Assembly: GCF_000350485.1 (NCBI RefSeq)
Contig: NZ_AORV01000065.1
Span: 310,001-374,000, forward strand
DNA from: Ruminiclostridium cellobioparum subsp. termitidis CT1112
GTDB taxonomy: Bacteria > Bacillota > Clostridia > Acetivibrionales > DSM-1351
Direction: 5' to 3'
Length of the DNA: 64,000 bases
Below the pieces are notes generated by a model. It was not told the DNA's origin, made no database searches, and saw nothing but the letters and a program-made list of their open reading frames with translations. Shown here piece by piece: positions 36,629 to 45,959 of the stretch (positions are counted from its first letter, which is position 1; the number at the start of each line of letters is the position of its first letter). A program made the position numbers and the translations under genes.

Positions 36629-38569
36629 TTAAGCGTTAGCTATTACTGTAAATTCGTCAACCTTTAAGCTTGCTCCGCCGACAAGTCCGCCGTCGATATC
36701 CGACATTGCAAAGAGCTCGGCTGCATTCTTTGCATTTACGCTTCCGCCGTACTGTACTCTTACCTGTTCGGCTACTTCTTCACCATAGAGCTCGCATACA
36801 AGCTGTCTGATTATGCCGCAAACCTCGTTAGCCTGCTCGTTTGTGGCTGTTTTACCTGTTCCGATAGCCCAGATAGGTTCATAGGCTATGACAGTCTTCT
36901 TAACCTGCTCAGCTGTGAGGCCAAGCAAGGCAACCTTGATCTGGTATCTTACGTGGTCGGCTGTAACTCCCTGTTCTCTCTGGGTAAGGGTTTCACCGCA
37001 GCAGATTATTGGAGTCATTCCGTAATTGAATATGGCATGAGCTTTCTTGTTGATCATTTCATTGGTTTCACCGAAATACTCTCTTCTTTCAGAGTGTCCG
37101 ATTATTACATAATCAACTCCGAGATCAGCCAGCATCGGGCCTGAAACTTCACCGGTGTAAGCACCTTTTTCCTCCCAGTGCATGTTCTGGGCTGCTACCT
37201 TTATGTTTGTGCCTTTTACAGCTTCAACAACTCCGGGCAGGCAAACAAAGGGAACACCCACAACTACTTCATTTGAAGCATCTGCAATACTTGCTTTCAA
37301 TTCATTTACAAATGCAACGGCTTCCTTTGGAGTCTTGTTCATTTTCCAGTTACCTGCTGCAATAGTCTTTCTAGGATTTTTGTCCATAAGTACAGCTATA
37401 CCGGGAAGAACCTTTCCTTCGAGGAATTCCAGCGAAGCTCCGCCGCCTGTTGAAATATGAGTGATCTTATCCGCAAAACCAAGTTGTTCAACAGCAGCCG
37501 CTGAATCTCCTCCTCCGACTATTGAAAGAGCGCCTGACTCCGCAACAGCTTTTGCAACTTCCTTTGTACCTGTAGCAAAATTAGGGAATTCAAATACCCC
37601 CATCGGTCCGTTCCAGATAACTGTCTTGGCTTTTCTGATTTCTTTTGAAAACTTCTCTATTGTGAGTGATCCTATATCCATACCCATCCATCCGTCAGGC
37701 ATGGCATCTGAAGGAACATATTTTATTTCAGTGTCATTCTTGAATTCCTGTGCAACCATGCTGCCTATCGGAAGCATCAGGTTGACTCCCTTTGCCTCGG
37801 CCTTGGCCATAAGAGTCTTTGCAAGCTCAAGCTTGTCGTCTTCACAGATTGAATTTCCGATGTGGTAGCCCTTTGCCTTCAGGAAGGTGTAAGCCATACC
37901 GCCGCCGATTATTAAAGTATCAACCTTATCTATAAGGTTTTCAATAACTGCGATTTTGTCGGAAACCTTTGCACCACCCAGTATTGCAACGAAAGGTCTT
38001 GCCGGGTTGGCCAGAGCCTTGCCCATGAAATCAATTTCCTTCTTGATGAGATATCCGCATACGGCGGGTAAATAATCTGCAAGACCTGCAGTTGAAGCAT
38101 GAGCTCTGTGAGCAGTTCCGAATGCATCGTTTACAAAGATTTCAGCCATGCTTGCCAGCTGTTTTGCAAACCCGGGATCATTCTTTGTTTCTTCCTTGTG
38201 GAATCTTACGTTTTCAAGCATAAGAACTTCTCCGTCCTTCAATGCAGCAGCCTTGGCTTTAGCATCTTCACCTATGACGTCCTTTGCCATGATAACTTCT
38301 TTTCCCAGCAGCTGGCCCAATTTAACTGCTGTGGGCTTCATGCTGTATTTATCTTCAAAGCCATCCTTCGGCCTTCCCAGGTGGGAAACCAAAATTGTCT
38401 TTGCTCCCTTGTCAACAAGGTACTTGATGGTAGGAAGTGCACCAACTATTCTCTTATCGTCAGTGATATTTCTATCAGCATCCAATGGTACGTTAAAATC
38501 AACTCTTACAATAACTCTTTTTCCAGCCACATCGATATCTTCGATGGTCTTCTTGTTCTTCATACTCAT
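36629..38569 (-). CDS. pgk-tpiA: Phosphoglycerate kinase-triosephosphate isomerase fusion
   Basis: 646 residues in one frame. Residues 1 to about 396 are a full PGK ([59 protein letters not shown]). From residue 401 a full TIM starts at [13 protein letters not shown], with Lys409, His492 in IIGHSERRE and Glu564 in [11 protein letters not shown]. The junction ([10 protein letters not shown]) leaves practically no linker. The product would turn 1,3-bisphosphoglycerate to 3-phosphoglycerate with ATP formation and interconvert the triose phosphates. Thermotoga has the same domain order. The ATG at 38569 has GGAG nine bases upstream. Both active sites look intact. Confidence 0.97.
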   Translation of the reverse strand: MSMKNKKTIEDIDVAGKRVIVRVDFNVPLDADRNITDDKRIVGALPTIKYLVDKGAKTILVSHLGRPKDGFEDKYSMKPTAVKLGQLLGKEVIMAKDVIGEDAKAKAAALKDGEVLMLENVRFHKEETKNDPGFAKQLASMAEIFVNDAFGTAHRAHASTAGLADYLPAVCGYLIKKEIDFMGKALANPARPFVAILGGAKVSDKIAVIENLIDKVDTLIIGGGMAYTFLKAKGYHIGNSICEDDKLELAKTLMAKAEAKGVNLMLPIGSMVAQEFKNDTEIKYVPSDAMPDGWMGMDIGSLTIEKFSKEIRKAKTVIWNGPMGVFEFPNFATGTKEVAKAVAESGALSIVGGGDSAAAVEQLGFADKITHISTGGGASLEFLEGKVLPGIAVLMDKNPRKTIAAGNWKMNKTPKEAVAFVNELKASIADASNEVVVGVPFVCLPGVVEAVKGTNIKVAAQNMHWEEKGAYTGEVSGPMLADLGVDYVIIGHSERREYFGETNEMINKKAHAIFNYGMTPIICCGETLTQREQGVTADHVRYQIKVALLGLTAEQVKKTVIAYEPIWAIGTGKTATNEQANEVCGIIRQLVCELYGEEVAEQVRVQYGGSVNAKNAAELFAMSDIDGGLVGGASLKVDEFTVIANA

Positions 38570-39007
38570 AAGTTCACACTCCTATATATATTTTAATAAC
38601 ACATAGATTCAATAAAAATTTTCCTGTTATAGAAAATTTTTTTATCCTTATATGCCGTTTTAACGAGACTGATATGCTCACCGTCTGAAAACCGGATCAG
38701 TAAGAGGTACATGTGTCCCCAAAACAATTCGGACATTGCCGTCCCGTTATAGAACTGAGTCTAAATTTCAGGAAAATTCTCTTATTTGTCTGCTGTCGCA
38801 CATACTATGTATATTATCCAATTTTCCATAGAATCATTACACTTGGTGGATGATTCTTTTTAAATAACCAAAGTAATTTTACCTCTTTTTCAGTGTTATT
38901 TCAATAGTTTGTTAGTGAATTAACAAAATACTTTACATGACATGTACCGGATTTTTTGATAAACTTATTGATATAACTGCAACTAATTTATTAACGGTAA
39001 AACGGGA
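38570..39007. other. Intergenic stretch upstream of the PGK-TIM gene
   Basis: Must hold the PGK-TIM promoter on the minus strand (no clear boxes). It also holds an isolated plus-strand terminator-like hairpin near 38830. No gene, Rex site or known riboswitch recognised. Confidence 0.4.
38830..38861 (+). terminator. Orphan plus-strand terminator-like hairpin
   Basis: AGAATCAT (38830-38837) pairs with ATGATTCT (38850-38857), followed by Ts. No plus-strand gene precedes it, so it may end a small RNA from about 38640 onward. Confidence 0.45.
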
Positions 39008-39019
39008 GTGAAGCTGAAA

Positions 39020-39664
39020 ATGGTAATACAGAGGCCGCAAATACCGCAGGATCTGGCAATATCCTGCAATGTGGGTGAAATAATTTCTGAACTGATGGAA
39101 TCCGGCTATGATATAGAGAACTATCAATTTAAAAACGGTATATTTGATTGTACTTCATACTCAGCTATGCTGTTCTTCAATAAATGCATATTTGAAAAGT
39201 GTACCTTCAATAAAAGCAATAATAGTCATATATTTGAAAACACGGTTTTCAAGGATTGCGATTTGAACGGCATGGACTTTACCGATGCAGGCTTCAACAG
39301 CGTGGAATTTATTAATTGCAATATGACCGGAACTAATATGACCAGGGCCAAGCTGCATGATGTGACAATAAACGAATGCAGCTTGCGGTATTCCATTTTC
39401 TCCAATGCTGATTTTACGCGGGTTTCCATCCAAAAATCAAATCTGTCCAACTGCTATATATGGGAAGCAACTCAAAAAGACCTGTTTTTCTCCGAATGCA
39501 ACCTCACTTCGGCAGAACTGGCAGGCACCATGCTAAAAGGCATTGATTTCACCACCAGTGATATTGATGGACTTTTATTGAGAGGGCCGGAATTAAAGGG
39601 TGTGATAGTCAATGAATTTCAAGCCCTGGCTCTGTCCAAAATACTGGGTATTATAATTAAATAG
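39020..39664 (+). CDS. Pentapeptide-repeat protein
   Basis: About 214 residues from the ATG at 39020 (an in-frame GTG at 39008 is possible). From about residue 50 it is made of A(D/N)LxF-like five-residue units (CDLNGMDFTDAGFNSVEFIN, TNMTRAKLHDVTI, NLTSAELAGTMLKGIDF), which form a right-handed quadrilateral beta helix. Some such proteins mimic DNA and protect gyrase; others have no known role. No signal peptide. Confidence 0.85.
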   Translation: MVIQRPQIPQDLAISCNVGEIISELMESGYDIENYQFKNGIFDCTSYSAMLFFNKCIFEKCTFNKSNNSHIFENTVFKDCDLNGMDFTDAGFNSVEFINCNMTGTNMTRAKLHDVTINECSLRYSIFSNADFTRVSIQKSNLSNCYIWEATQKDLFFSECNLTSAELAGTMLKGIDFTTSDIDGLLLRGPELKGVIVNEFQALALSKILGIIIK

Positions 39665-39829
39665 TACTTTAAATTAACGCGTTGTGCTAATTAATTTAAT
39701 TTTTTACTTTACCCAGGTGATATTTTTATATCAACCGGTAACTTCCGCACTAACTTCATAAAATAAGGACGCACCCAAAACAATTACCAAAATTGTATCG
39801 CCTCATTTAAAGCGGCACAGTTTATGCTG

Positions 39830-39873
39830 AAAAGGAGCCTGAAAAACGTTTTACCGTCCTCCAGACTCCTTTT
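39830..39873 (-). terminator. Probable terminator of the oxidoreductase-isomerase operon
   Basis: AAAAGGAG and CTCCTTTT arms with extra CTG/CAG pairing, just after the last gene of the minus-strand cluster. Confidence 0.6.
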
Positions 39874-39886
39874 CATAGAAAAAAAT

Positions 39887-40624
39887 TTATTTACGCAGGT
39901 TGTTAATTGATATCCTTATGCTTTCAAACGGGTCGATCCTTATATCGTCCTGTTCAATTGCCACCCATTTAAAGCCTGCCTGTGCCGAAATATCATAAAG
40001 CCCTCTGCAGTCGATAATGCCGGTACCTACTTCGGTCATCTTTTTTTCTGTCCTGTCGGCCATATCCTTGATATGAATGGTTTTTATGCGTGAAATATTT
40101 TTTGTAAGATATTCCGCAGCCTCCAGGCCGGCATGTGTTACCCAATAGCAGTCAAGCTCAAGGGATACGTTCCCGGGAGATGTATTTTTAAGTATAATAT
40201 CCTCTGCCATTTCTCCCGAAAACCTAGGTTCAAATTCGTGGGCATGATTATGATACATAAAATGTATGCCGTTCCTGCGCATCTTCTCGCCCCATTTTTC
40301 AGCTTTTTCACATAAACGCAGCCAGCCGTCCCTGTCCGCGGACTCATACCAGGCCAGGCTTATATATTCAATCTCCAGTTCATAACAGTATTTGACAAGT
40401 ACATCCAGCTCATTGGTCAGAATATCGGCACTGGTATGAGTTCCCAGGGCTTTTAAATTGTATTTCTTAAGCATTTCCCCCATATCGTCCGAATTGATAT
40501 CAAAGAAGGAATAAAACTCAACACCATCATAACCGGCTCTGGATACTTCCTTTAATACATTTTCGAAATTCTCGCCGCATTTTTCTCTTAAGGAATAAAG
40601 CTGCAGGCCTATATCAGGTTTCAT
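39887..40624 (-). CDS. Sugar phosphate isomerase/epimerase family TIM barrel (copy 1)
   Basis: About 245 residues from the ATG at 40624 (GGAG nine bases upstream). GLQLYSLREKCGENFENVLKEVSRAGYDGVEFYSFFD opens the AP-endonuclease-2-like fold; metal ligands are likely in YHNHAHEFEP, LELDCYWVTHAG and IHIKDM. Members are xylose isomerase-like epimerases, IolE-type dehydratases and related enzymes. It overlaps the preceding Gfo/Idh gene by 11 bases, so the two probably act in sequence on one substrate. Confidence 0.88.
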   Translation of the reverse strand: MKPDIGLQLYSLREKCGENFENVLKEVSRAGYDGVEFYSFFDINSDDMGEMLKKYNLKALGTHTSADILTNELDVLVKYCYELEIEYISLAWYESADRDGWLRLCEKAEKWGEKMRRNGIHFMYHNHAHEFEPRFSGEMAEDIILKNTSPGNVSLELDCYWVTHAGLEAAEYLTKNISRIKTIHIKDMADRTEKKMTEVGTGIIDCRGLYDISAQAGFKWVAIEQDDIRIDPFESIRISINNLRK

Positions 40625-41672
40625 AAATATCAACTCCTTTTATACATTCACCGCATTTGGCGGATTCAAATATTGCATCGATAATCCTCATTACACGCAT
40701 TGCCTGGGCAGGTGTAACAATCAATTCCCCCTCACCCTTCACAGCCTTTGCAACATTATCATAATAATCCTTGCAGTCGGGCTCCATTTGGGGCAGAGGG
40801 AGTTCATCGATTGTTTCCACCGGCCTCGGCGCCATGGTCTTTGTCGGTCCCGCACTGGTGTGTACGATACCTTCCTCCCATTTGAACTCAACCAGGTTGG
40901 CTTTAAGAATTTTTCCGCTGCATTCCCAATCGTTTATGACAAGTGTTCCGGAATCAGTGCTTATATGCCATCTTGGCAGCGGAATAAAGGTATAGGTGTC
41001 AACCTCAATCAAAGCACTTAGCCCGTTTTCAAATTTAAGCAATACTTTGAAGTTATCATCCACACCCTCAAACTTCACGCTGAGCAGATGGGCGTAAACC
41101 TCTGTAACAGGACTGTCCACAAGCCAGAGCAGCTGGTCCAGCAAATGTACTCCCCAATCCAGTAGCATTCCGCCGCCGGCCTCCCTGACGCATCTCCAGT
41201 CTCCGGGAATTCCCCGGGAGCCCTGAACACGGGATTCAATGTAGAAGGGCTTTCCTATAAGCTTCCTGTCAAGGGCTTCCTTCACTATCCTGAAATCCTT
41301 GTCCCAACGCCTGTTCTGATGAACTGTAAAAATTTTCTTTTCCTGCTTTGAAACCTCAAGGACTTCCTCCAGTTCCTTTGCATTCATCATAACAGGCTTT
41401 TCGCATATGACATGCTTTCCGGCCCTGAGTGCCTCAATGGAAAGCTCCTTGTGGAAATTATTCGGGGTGGCTATTATGACGAGTTCAGTGTCATCCGAGA
41501 GGCATTCCTCCAAGGTGGAATATCCCTTATACCCTTTTTTAACACCTTCCTGGACTTTCTGAGGATTTATATCATAAACCCCGGTTATTTCTATTGAATT
41601 TATCTGTTTTATCTGTTGGGCATGAAATGACCCCATGCCGCCAAATCCGATTATTGCAGCTTTTATACTCAA
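40614..41672 (-). CDS. Gfo/Idh/MocA oxidoreductase (copy 1)
   Basis: About 352 residues if the TTG at 41672 is used: it has GGGAGG five bases upstream, and the protein then begins directly at the nucleotide-binding fold (SIKAAIIGFGGMGSFHAQQ). The family EKP motif is in HVICEKPVMM, and the catalytic-domain segment DWGVHLLDQLLWL carries the usual Asp and His. NAD(P)-dependent oxidation or reduction of a sugar or cyclitol is expected; substrate unknown. Confidence 0.9.
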   Translation of the reverse strand: MSIKAAIIGFGGMGSFHAQQIKQINSIEITGVYDINPQKVQEGVKKGYKGYSTLEECLSDDTELVIIATPNNFHKELSIEALRAGKHVICEKPVMMNAKELEEVLEVSKQEKKIFTVHQNRRWDKDFRIVKEALDRKLIGKPFYIESRVQGSRGIPGDWRCVREAGGGMLLDWGVHLLDQLLWLVDSPVTEVYAHLLSVKFEGVDDNFKVLLKFENGLSALIEVDTYTFIPLPRWHISTDSGTLVINDWECSGKILKANLVEFKWEEGIVHTSAGPTKTMAPRPVETIDELPLPQMEPDCKDYYDNVAKAVKGEGELIVTPAQAMRVMRIIDAIFESAKCGECIKGVDIYET

Positions 41673-41758
41673 ATTGACCTCCCAAGCCGTATCACGGCTT
41701 TGAACCGCACAGCGGCCACAAAATATTGATGAAGAATTTTCCTTCGTATCCGGTGTGT

Positions 41759-42727
41759 TTATGCCCACCACATGCCGGTCGGCTTTTCTTCGAACAACAT
41801 CACTCTTTTCAGGAAAGCAACTGCTTTCTCAAGTCCTTCCTTCGAAGTCATGAGGCTGTCTTCATGTTCAATAGACATAACATGATTGTACCCTGCAAGT
41901 CTCAGCTCACTGCAAATTGCCCTCCAGACCTCTTCCCCGTGGCCATAGCCCACAGTTCTGAATATCCAGGACCTTTCATTTTCTCTTCCAAAGTGTTTGG
42001 AGTCCAGGACCCCGTTCCTGCTCGTATTATAAACATCAATTCTGGTATCTTTTGCATGGAAGTGATATATTGCTCCCTTCAGTTCCCTTATTGCCGCCAC
42101 GGGATCAATACCCTGCCAGAACAGGTGTGACGGATCAAAATTTGCTCCGATTATATCACCCACCGCCGCTCTCAGCCTGAGAACCGTGTCGGGATTGTAC
42201 AGGCAGAAGCCCGGATGCATTTCAAAGGCTATTTTGTCCACACCGTATTTTTTTGTAAACTCGGCAGTCTTCTGCCAATATGGTATAAGGACCTCATTCC
42301 ACTGCCATTTCAGAATTTCCTGAAAATCATCTGGCCAGGCACAGGTTACCCAATTTGGATATTTCGAATTCTCACTGTCCCCGGGACAGCCGGAGAAGGT
42401 TACAACCCGGTCCATACCCAATTCTCCTGCCAGCTGCACCGCCGCCTCATATTCCCTGTGGAATTTCTGTGCTATCTCCTTCTGGGGATGTACCGGGTTG
42501 CCATGCACCGACAATGCGCTCAGAGTCATTTCATATTTGTCAAGGGTGTCCTTGAACTCTTTTATAAGGCTCTTATTCTTTATAAACTCGACGGCATTGC
42601 AGTGTGCGGTTCCCGGGTAGCCTCCGCAGCCGATTTCCACTGCCTCTACTCCGATACATTTCAAATATTCCAGGGTCTGCTCCAGACTCTGATCACCCAA
42701 TAAAACGGTAAAAACTCCCAGTTTCAT
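41759..42727 (-). CDS. Sugar phosphate isomerase/epimerase family TIM barrel (copy 2)
   Basis: 322 residues, longer than copy 1. MKLGVFTVLLGDQSLEQTLEYLKCIGVEAVEIGCGG, then FEMHPGFCLYNPDTV, GANFDPSHLFWQG, YHFHAKDTRID and MSIEHEDSLM give the Glu/Asp/His/Glu metal site of this superfamily. The subfamily, as I recall it, accompanies Gfo/Idh dehydrogenases in keto-sugar and inositol-type pathways. It sits between two Gfo/Idh genes. Confidence 0.9.
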   Translation of the reverse strand: MKLGVFTVLLGDQSLEQTLEYLKCIGVEAVEIGCGGYPGTAHCNAVEFIKNKSLIKEFKDTLDKYEMTLSALSVHGNPVHPQKEIAQKFHREYEAAVQLAGELGMDRVVTFSGCPGDSENSKYPNWVTCAWPDDFQEILKWQWNEVLIPYWQKTAEFTKKYGVDKIAFEMHPGFCLYNPDTVLRLRAAVGDIIGANFDPSHLFWQGIDPVAAIRELKGAIYHFHAKDTRIDVYNTSRNGVLDSKHFGRENERSWIFRTVGYGHGEEVWRAICSELRLAGYNHVMSIEHEDSLMTSKEGLEKAVAFLKRVMLFEEKPTGMWWA

Positions 42728-42776
42728 ACAATCTCCTCCAAATATCAGTCAAATTTTGATATATAATTTTGATTTC

Positions 42777-43859
42777 CTAGTCATTAAAGTACACCGGTTT
42801 GCCGGTGCTGGCAGATTCATATATGGCCTCAAGGATCTGAGTGACCACCAGGGCCTGTTCCGGGGTTACTGTAAGTTCGCCCTTGCCCAGGACCGCATTG
42901 ATAAAGCTCAGCTGTTCAAGTACTTCAGGCTTTTGTTCCCCTCCTTCGAAGAAAGCGACTCCTCCGGCATTAAAATCAGGTTTGAGAACATATTGATTGC
43001 CGTTTTTTACACCGTTGATTCTGAGTCCGTCAAGCATATCTGCTCCAGCTTGGGTACCGCACAGTATGGTCGCGGCCTCCAGGTTCTCCAGGGAATTCAG
43101 TGCCCAGCTGGACTCAAGTAGGATTGTGGCACCATTTTCCATGACAACAAAGCCAAAGGCGCTGTCCTCTACTGTAAACTCTTCAGTATTCCAGTCACCC
43201 CAGATATTACCGGTATTCTTTTGACTGTTCAGCTTGTGGTATGTAGTTCCTACGGCATATTTGGGCTTGTAGTTATCCATCATCCACAGTGTAAGGTCAA
43301 GTGCATGTGTTCCGATATCTATGAGGGGACCTCCGCCCTGCTCATATTCATTTAGGAAAACTCCCCAGGTGGGAACAGCTCTGCGTCTGATAGCCCTTGC
43401 CTTTGCCATGTAAATTTCTCCCAGTACACCATTTCGGCATTCTGCCTTAAGGTATCTGGAATCCGAACGGAAACGGTTCTGGTAGCCTATGGTCAGCACT
43501 TTGTTGTTGGCTTTTGCAGCGTCCACCATTTTTTTGGCTTCAGCTGAATTTATGGCCATGGGTTTCTCACACATGACATGTTTGCCTGCGTTGAGGGCGG
43601 CTACCGTTATTTCACTGTGTGAACGGTTTGGTGTACACACGTATACGATTTCAATGCTGCTGTCCTTGAGCAATTCCCTGTAATCGCCATAAGTTTTTGC
43701 GTCTTTTGTACCATACTCTTTTGCAGCCTTTTCAGCCTTTTCGGGAACGATATCACAAAAAGCCGCCAGATCAACCAAACCTGTCTTTTTTACACTGGGC
43801 ATCTGCTTTCCGTTTGCAATTCCGCCGCAACCAATTATTCCTGCTTTTAAATTTGCCAT
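42777..43859 (-). CDS. Gfo/Idh/MocA oxidoreductase (copy 2)
   Basis: About 360 residues from the ATG at 43859 with GGAGG five bases upstream; a longer frame upstream is not supported. LKAGIIGCGGIANGKQMPS is the dinucleotide-binding loop, HVMCEKPMAIN the EKP motif and GGPLIDIGTHALDLTLWMM the catalytic segment. First gene of the four-gene cluster, divergent from the AraC regulator at 44111. Confidence 0.92.
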   Translation of the reverse strand: MANLKAGIIGCGGIANGKQMPSVKKTGLVDLAAFCDIVPEKAEKAAKEYGTKDAKTYGDYRELLKDSSIEIVYVCTPNRSHSEITVAALNAGKHVMCEKPMAINSAEAKKMVDAAKANNKVLTIGYQNRFRSDSRYLKAECRNGVLGEIYMAKARAIRRRAVPTWGVFLNEYEQGGGPLIDIGTHALDLTLWMMDNYKPKYAVGTTYHKLNSQKNTGNIWGDWNTEEFTVEDSAFGFVVMENGATILLESSWALNSLENLEAATILCGTQAGADMLDGLRINGVKNGNQYVLKPDFNAGGVAFFEGGEQKPEVLEQLSFINAVLGKGELTVTPEQALVVTQILEAIYESASTGKPVYFND

Positions 43860-44011
43860 ACTATCCTCCGTCTGCGTGCTCCTCACGCTAAAAAGTAATA
43901 AAAACACCTGTGTTTTGCCGCGCTTCAGTACGCTGAATTGAAATTGTCTTCTGCTCGCATTGATGTATCATAATAATGTATTATAATGATGTTTTATGAT
44001 GATATATTATA

Positions 44012-44039
44012 TTGACAATGATAATATGCTTTTGATAAT
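44012..44039 (+). promoter_or_regulatory. Promoter of the AraC regulator gene
   Basis: Consensus -35 TTGACA (44012-44017), 16-base spacer, GATAAT (44034-44039), about 70 bases before the ATG. Confidence 0.65.
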
Positions 44040-44047
44040 ATCAAAAG
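44029..44047. promoter_or_regulatory. Perfect 19-base palindrome over the AraC promoter
   Basis: CTTTTGATAATATCAAAAG, nine-base arms around one base, covers the -10 box. It lies between the divergent oxidoreductase cluster and the regulator gene and is a likely operator. Confidence 0.55.
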
Positions 44048-44110
44048 TAAATTACTCTATAATATTAGACAAAAACTGATGTTTGTATAGAAATCTTAAG
44101 AGGTTGGCCT

Positions 44111-44932
44111 ATGAGTGCTTATTTTGAAATATCCAGGGAATCGGATAGTAAAATTCACATTTTCAGAGTCATGGATAATTACTGCGAACCCCATTTTCAT
44201 TCCAATATTGAATTGGTATATGTCGTCAGCGGTAAAATGAACATCAACATCAACGGCCAGATCAAGTCTATGACCGGAGGCTGCATTTCAGTTGCAAACA
44301 GTTATGACATACATTCCTATACAAATATTGAAAATTCGGATTCCATAGTCATGATAATACCTGTGGAGCTGGTCAACAGCTACATAGCGGCTATTCGTTC
44401 CAAGGTTTTTTCCAGCTCCTTTATCGAGAGCTGTGAGAACACCAAAAACATATTCAACGTAATGGAAAAACTGCTCCAGGCCCAGGATTCCTCCAACGAA
44501 CTGGTCAGCAAGGGTGCGGCTTACTATATACTGGGCCTCCTGTGTGATTGTGTGGAGCTTATTGATAAACCGGCGGTAAGCAGTACAGACCTTGCAAGAA
44601 AAATTCTGGTTTATTTGCAGCAGAATTATTTGAATTCCCTGTCCATAGAAACTCTTGCCAGGCATTTCGGGTACAACAAGGACTATCTTTCCAAGTTTTT
44701 TAATTCATATCTGGGCTGCGGTTTTAACAGCTATATGAACGCCCTGCGTTCCCGCCATGCCGCTCAGCTGATTTCAAGCGGCAAATCAGACCTTACGGAT
44801 ATTGCCTTCATGTCGGGCTTCGGAAATTACCGTACCTTCAACAGGGCTTTTCTGCAATCCTACGGCATTACTCCGTCGGATTACAAAAAAAGACTTGCAG
44901 GCTTAAAGCGTGCAAGTCAGCTTTGCTTATAG
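44111..44932 (+). CDS. AraC-family regulator with cupin sensor domain
   Basis: 273 residues: an N-terminal cupin (CEPHFHSNIELVYVVSGKMNINING) for ligand binding and a C-terminal AraC domain (LSIETLARHFGYNKDYLSKFFNSYLG, LTDIAFMSGFGNYRTFNRAFLQSYGITPSDYKK). Divergent placement suggests it controls the four-gene oxidoreductase/isomerase operon. The codons for its last residues also encode the terminator of the convergent protease gene. Confidence 0.92.
   Translation: MSAYFEISRESDSKIHIFRVMDNYCEPHFHSNIELVYVVSGKMNININGQIKSMTGGCISVANSYDIHSYTNIENSDSIVMIIPVELVNSYIAAIRSKVFSSSFIESCENTKNIFNVMEKLLQAQDSSNELVSKGAAYYILGLLCDCVELIDKPAVSSTDLARKILVYLQQNYLNSLSIETLARHFGYNKDYLSKFFNSYLGCGFNSYMNALRSRHAAQLISSGKSDLTDIAFMSGFGNYRTFNRAFLQSYGITPSDYKKRLAGLKRASQLCL
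44885..44918 (-). terminator. Terminator of the CPBP protease gene, inside the AraC coding end
   Basis: On the minus strand GACTTGCA and TGCAAGTC arms (44892-44918) are followed by seven Ts. It lies fully within the 3' coding part of the convergent AraC gene. Confidence 0.88.
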
Positions 44933-44957
44933 GAATTTATAGCTTTTTATTGAAATG

Positions 44958-45944
44958 TTAAATTTGACTTTCCGACATAATATCAGAGCTGCTTTGATTT
45001 TTCCCAGCCCCGGCCAAAAGCGTAATTATGATGGCGGCCACCAGTACTATTGTAACTCCGAGCCCGCCCTCCAGTCCGAAATCTCCTCCGTTGATCAAGG
45101 TGCCTGTTCCCGCCGGCACAAAGGAAAAAACCGAGGCCTTTATATTTATACCGCTGACTGCAATTCCAAAAATGTTTCCCTGTACGAAATTCCACATGGA
45201 ATGTATTGCACAGACTCCCCATATATTTCCGGTACGGAGCATGTAGACCGAAGCAAATATGCCAAACAGCGTAAGGTTTATAACAGGCAGCAGTGATATT
45301 CCATTGTTTAAAATATGCATCAGGGCAAACAGTATGGAATTCAGCAGTATTGCAACCACAACCGTTTTCTTTGCCGCTATGGAAACCATAAAATATCCTC
45401 TCAGCATAACCTCTTCGCTCATACCCTGGAAAAGGAAAGCCAGGAAAAAAGCAAAGACAAGTCCAAGGCTGTTGCCCAAAATCACCCCATTAAAGGCAAG
45501 TGCTCCGGTAAGCCAGCAAATCAGGACTCCAGCTCCGAACATCACCGCACCGATGACCAGCCCCAGCAGGTAATTGAAAACAGCTTTCCTCTTTACAAAA
45601 CCCATCGAATAAAGGCTGCGCTTTTCTATAAATCTGCAGTAGACTATGACCAATATTGTCACGATAATTGTACAGAACAGGGTTAAAAGGCTGAACCAAT
45701 TCACGCTCATCATTTCCCTCGCATAATTCATACTGTCAGCCGGATTTGTGAAATCAGCCCTCCCGCTTGAGATATCGGCCACAACCTTTATAATTGCTCC
45801 AATGGCCACCGGCAGACCGGCCGCAATCTGTGTAACAATAAACACTGCAATGAATATCAGCACCTGTACTGCCAGGTTGGGCCTGAACCGCGCCTTTTGT
45901 GCCTCAACTACAATATCAGGCTTGTTTTTCAATAATTCCAGCAT
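44958..45944 (-). CDS. CPBP-family intramembrane metalloprotease
   Basis: 328 residues with about eight membrane segments. The catalytic motifs are EEVMLR (Glu177, Glu178, Arg182), His210 in ALMHILNN and the HSMWNF segment, as in CAAX protease/bacteriocin-processing (Abi) enzymes. Gene neighbour and same strand as the SecA paralogue upstream, 15 bases apart, so probably one transcription unit. Such proteases mature peptides or give self-immunity; substrate unknown. Confidence 0.92.
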   Translation of the reverse strand: MLELLKNKPDIVVEAQKARFRPNLAVQVLIFIAVFIVTQIAAGLPVAIGAIIKVVADISSGRADFTNPADSMNYAREMMSVNWFSLLTLFCTIIVTILVIVYCRFIEKRSLYSMGFVKRKAVFNYLLGLVIGAVMFGAGVLICWLTGALAFNGVILGNSLGLVFAFFLAFLFQGMSEEVMLRGYFMVSIAAKKTVVVAILLNSILFALMHILNNGISLLPVINLTLFGIFASVYMLRTGNIWGVCAIHSMWNFVQGNIFGIAVSGINIKASVFSFVPAGTGTLINGGDFGLEGGLGVTIVLVAAIIITLLAGAGKNQSSSDIMSESQI

Positions 45945-45959
45945 ATTGGACCTCCTGTT

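Noticed and set aside
43920-44010. AT-rich near-repeats (ATAATG/ATGATG) as an array of regulator sites
   Set aside because: Too degenerate to separate from AT-rich background; only the clear 19-base palindrome nearby was kept.
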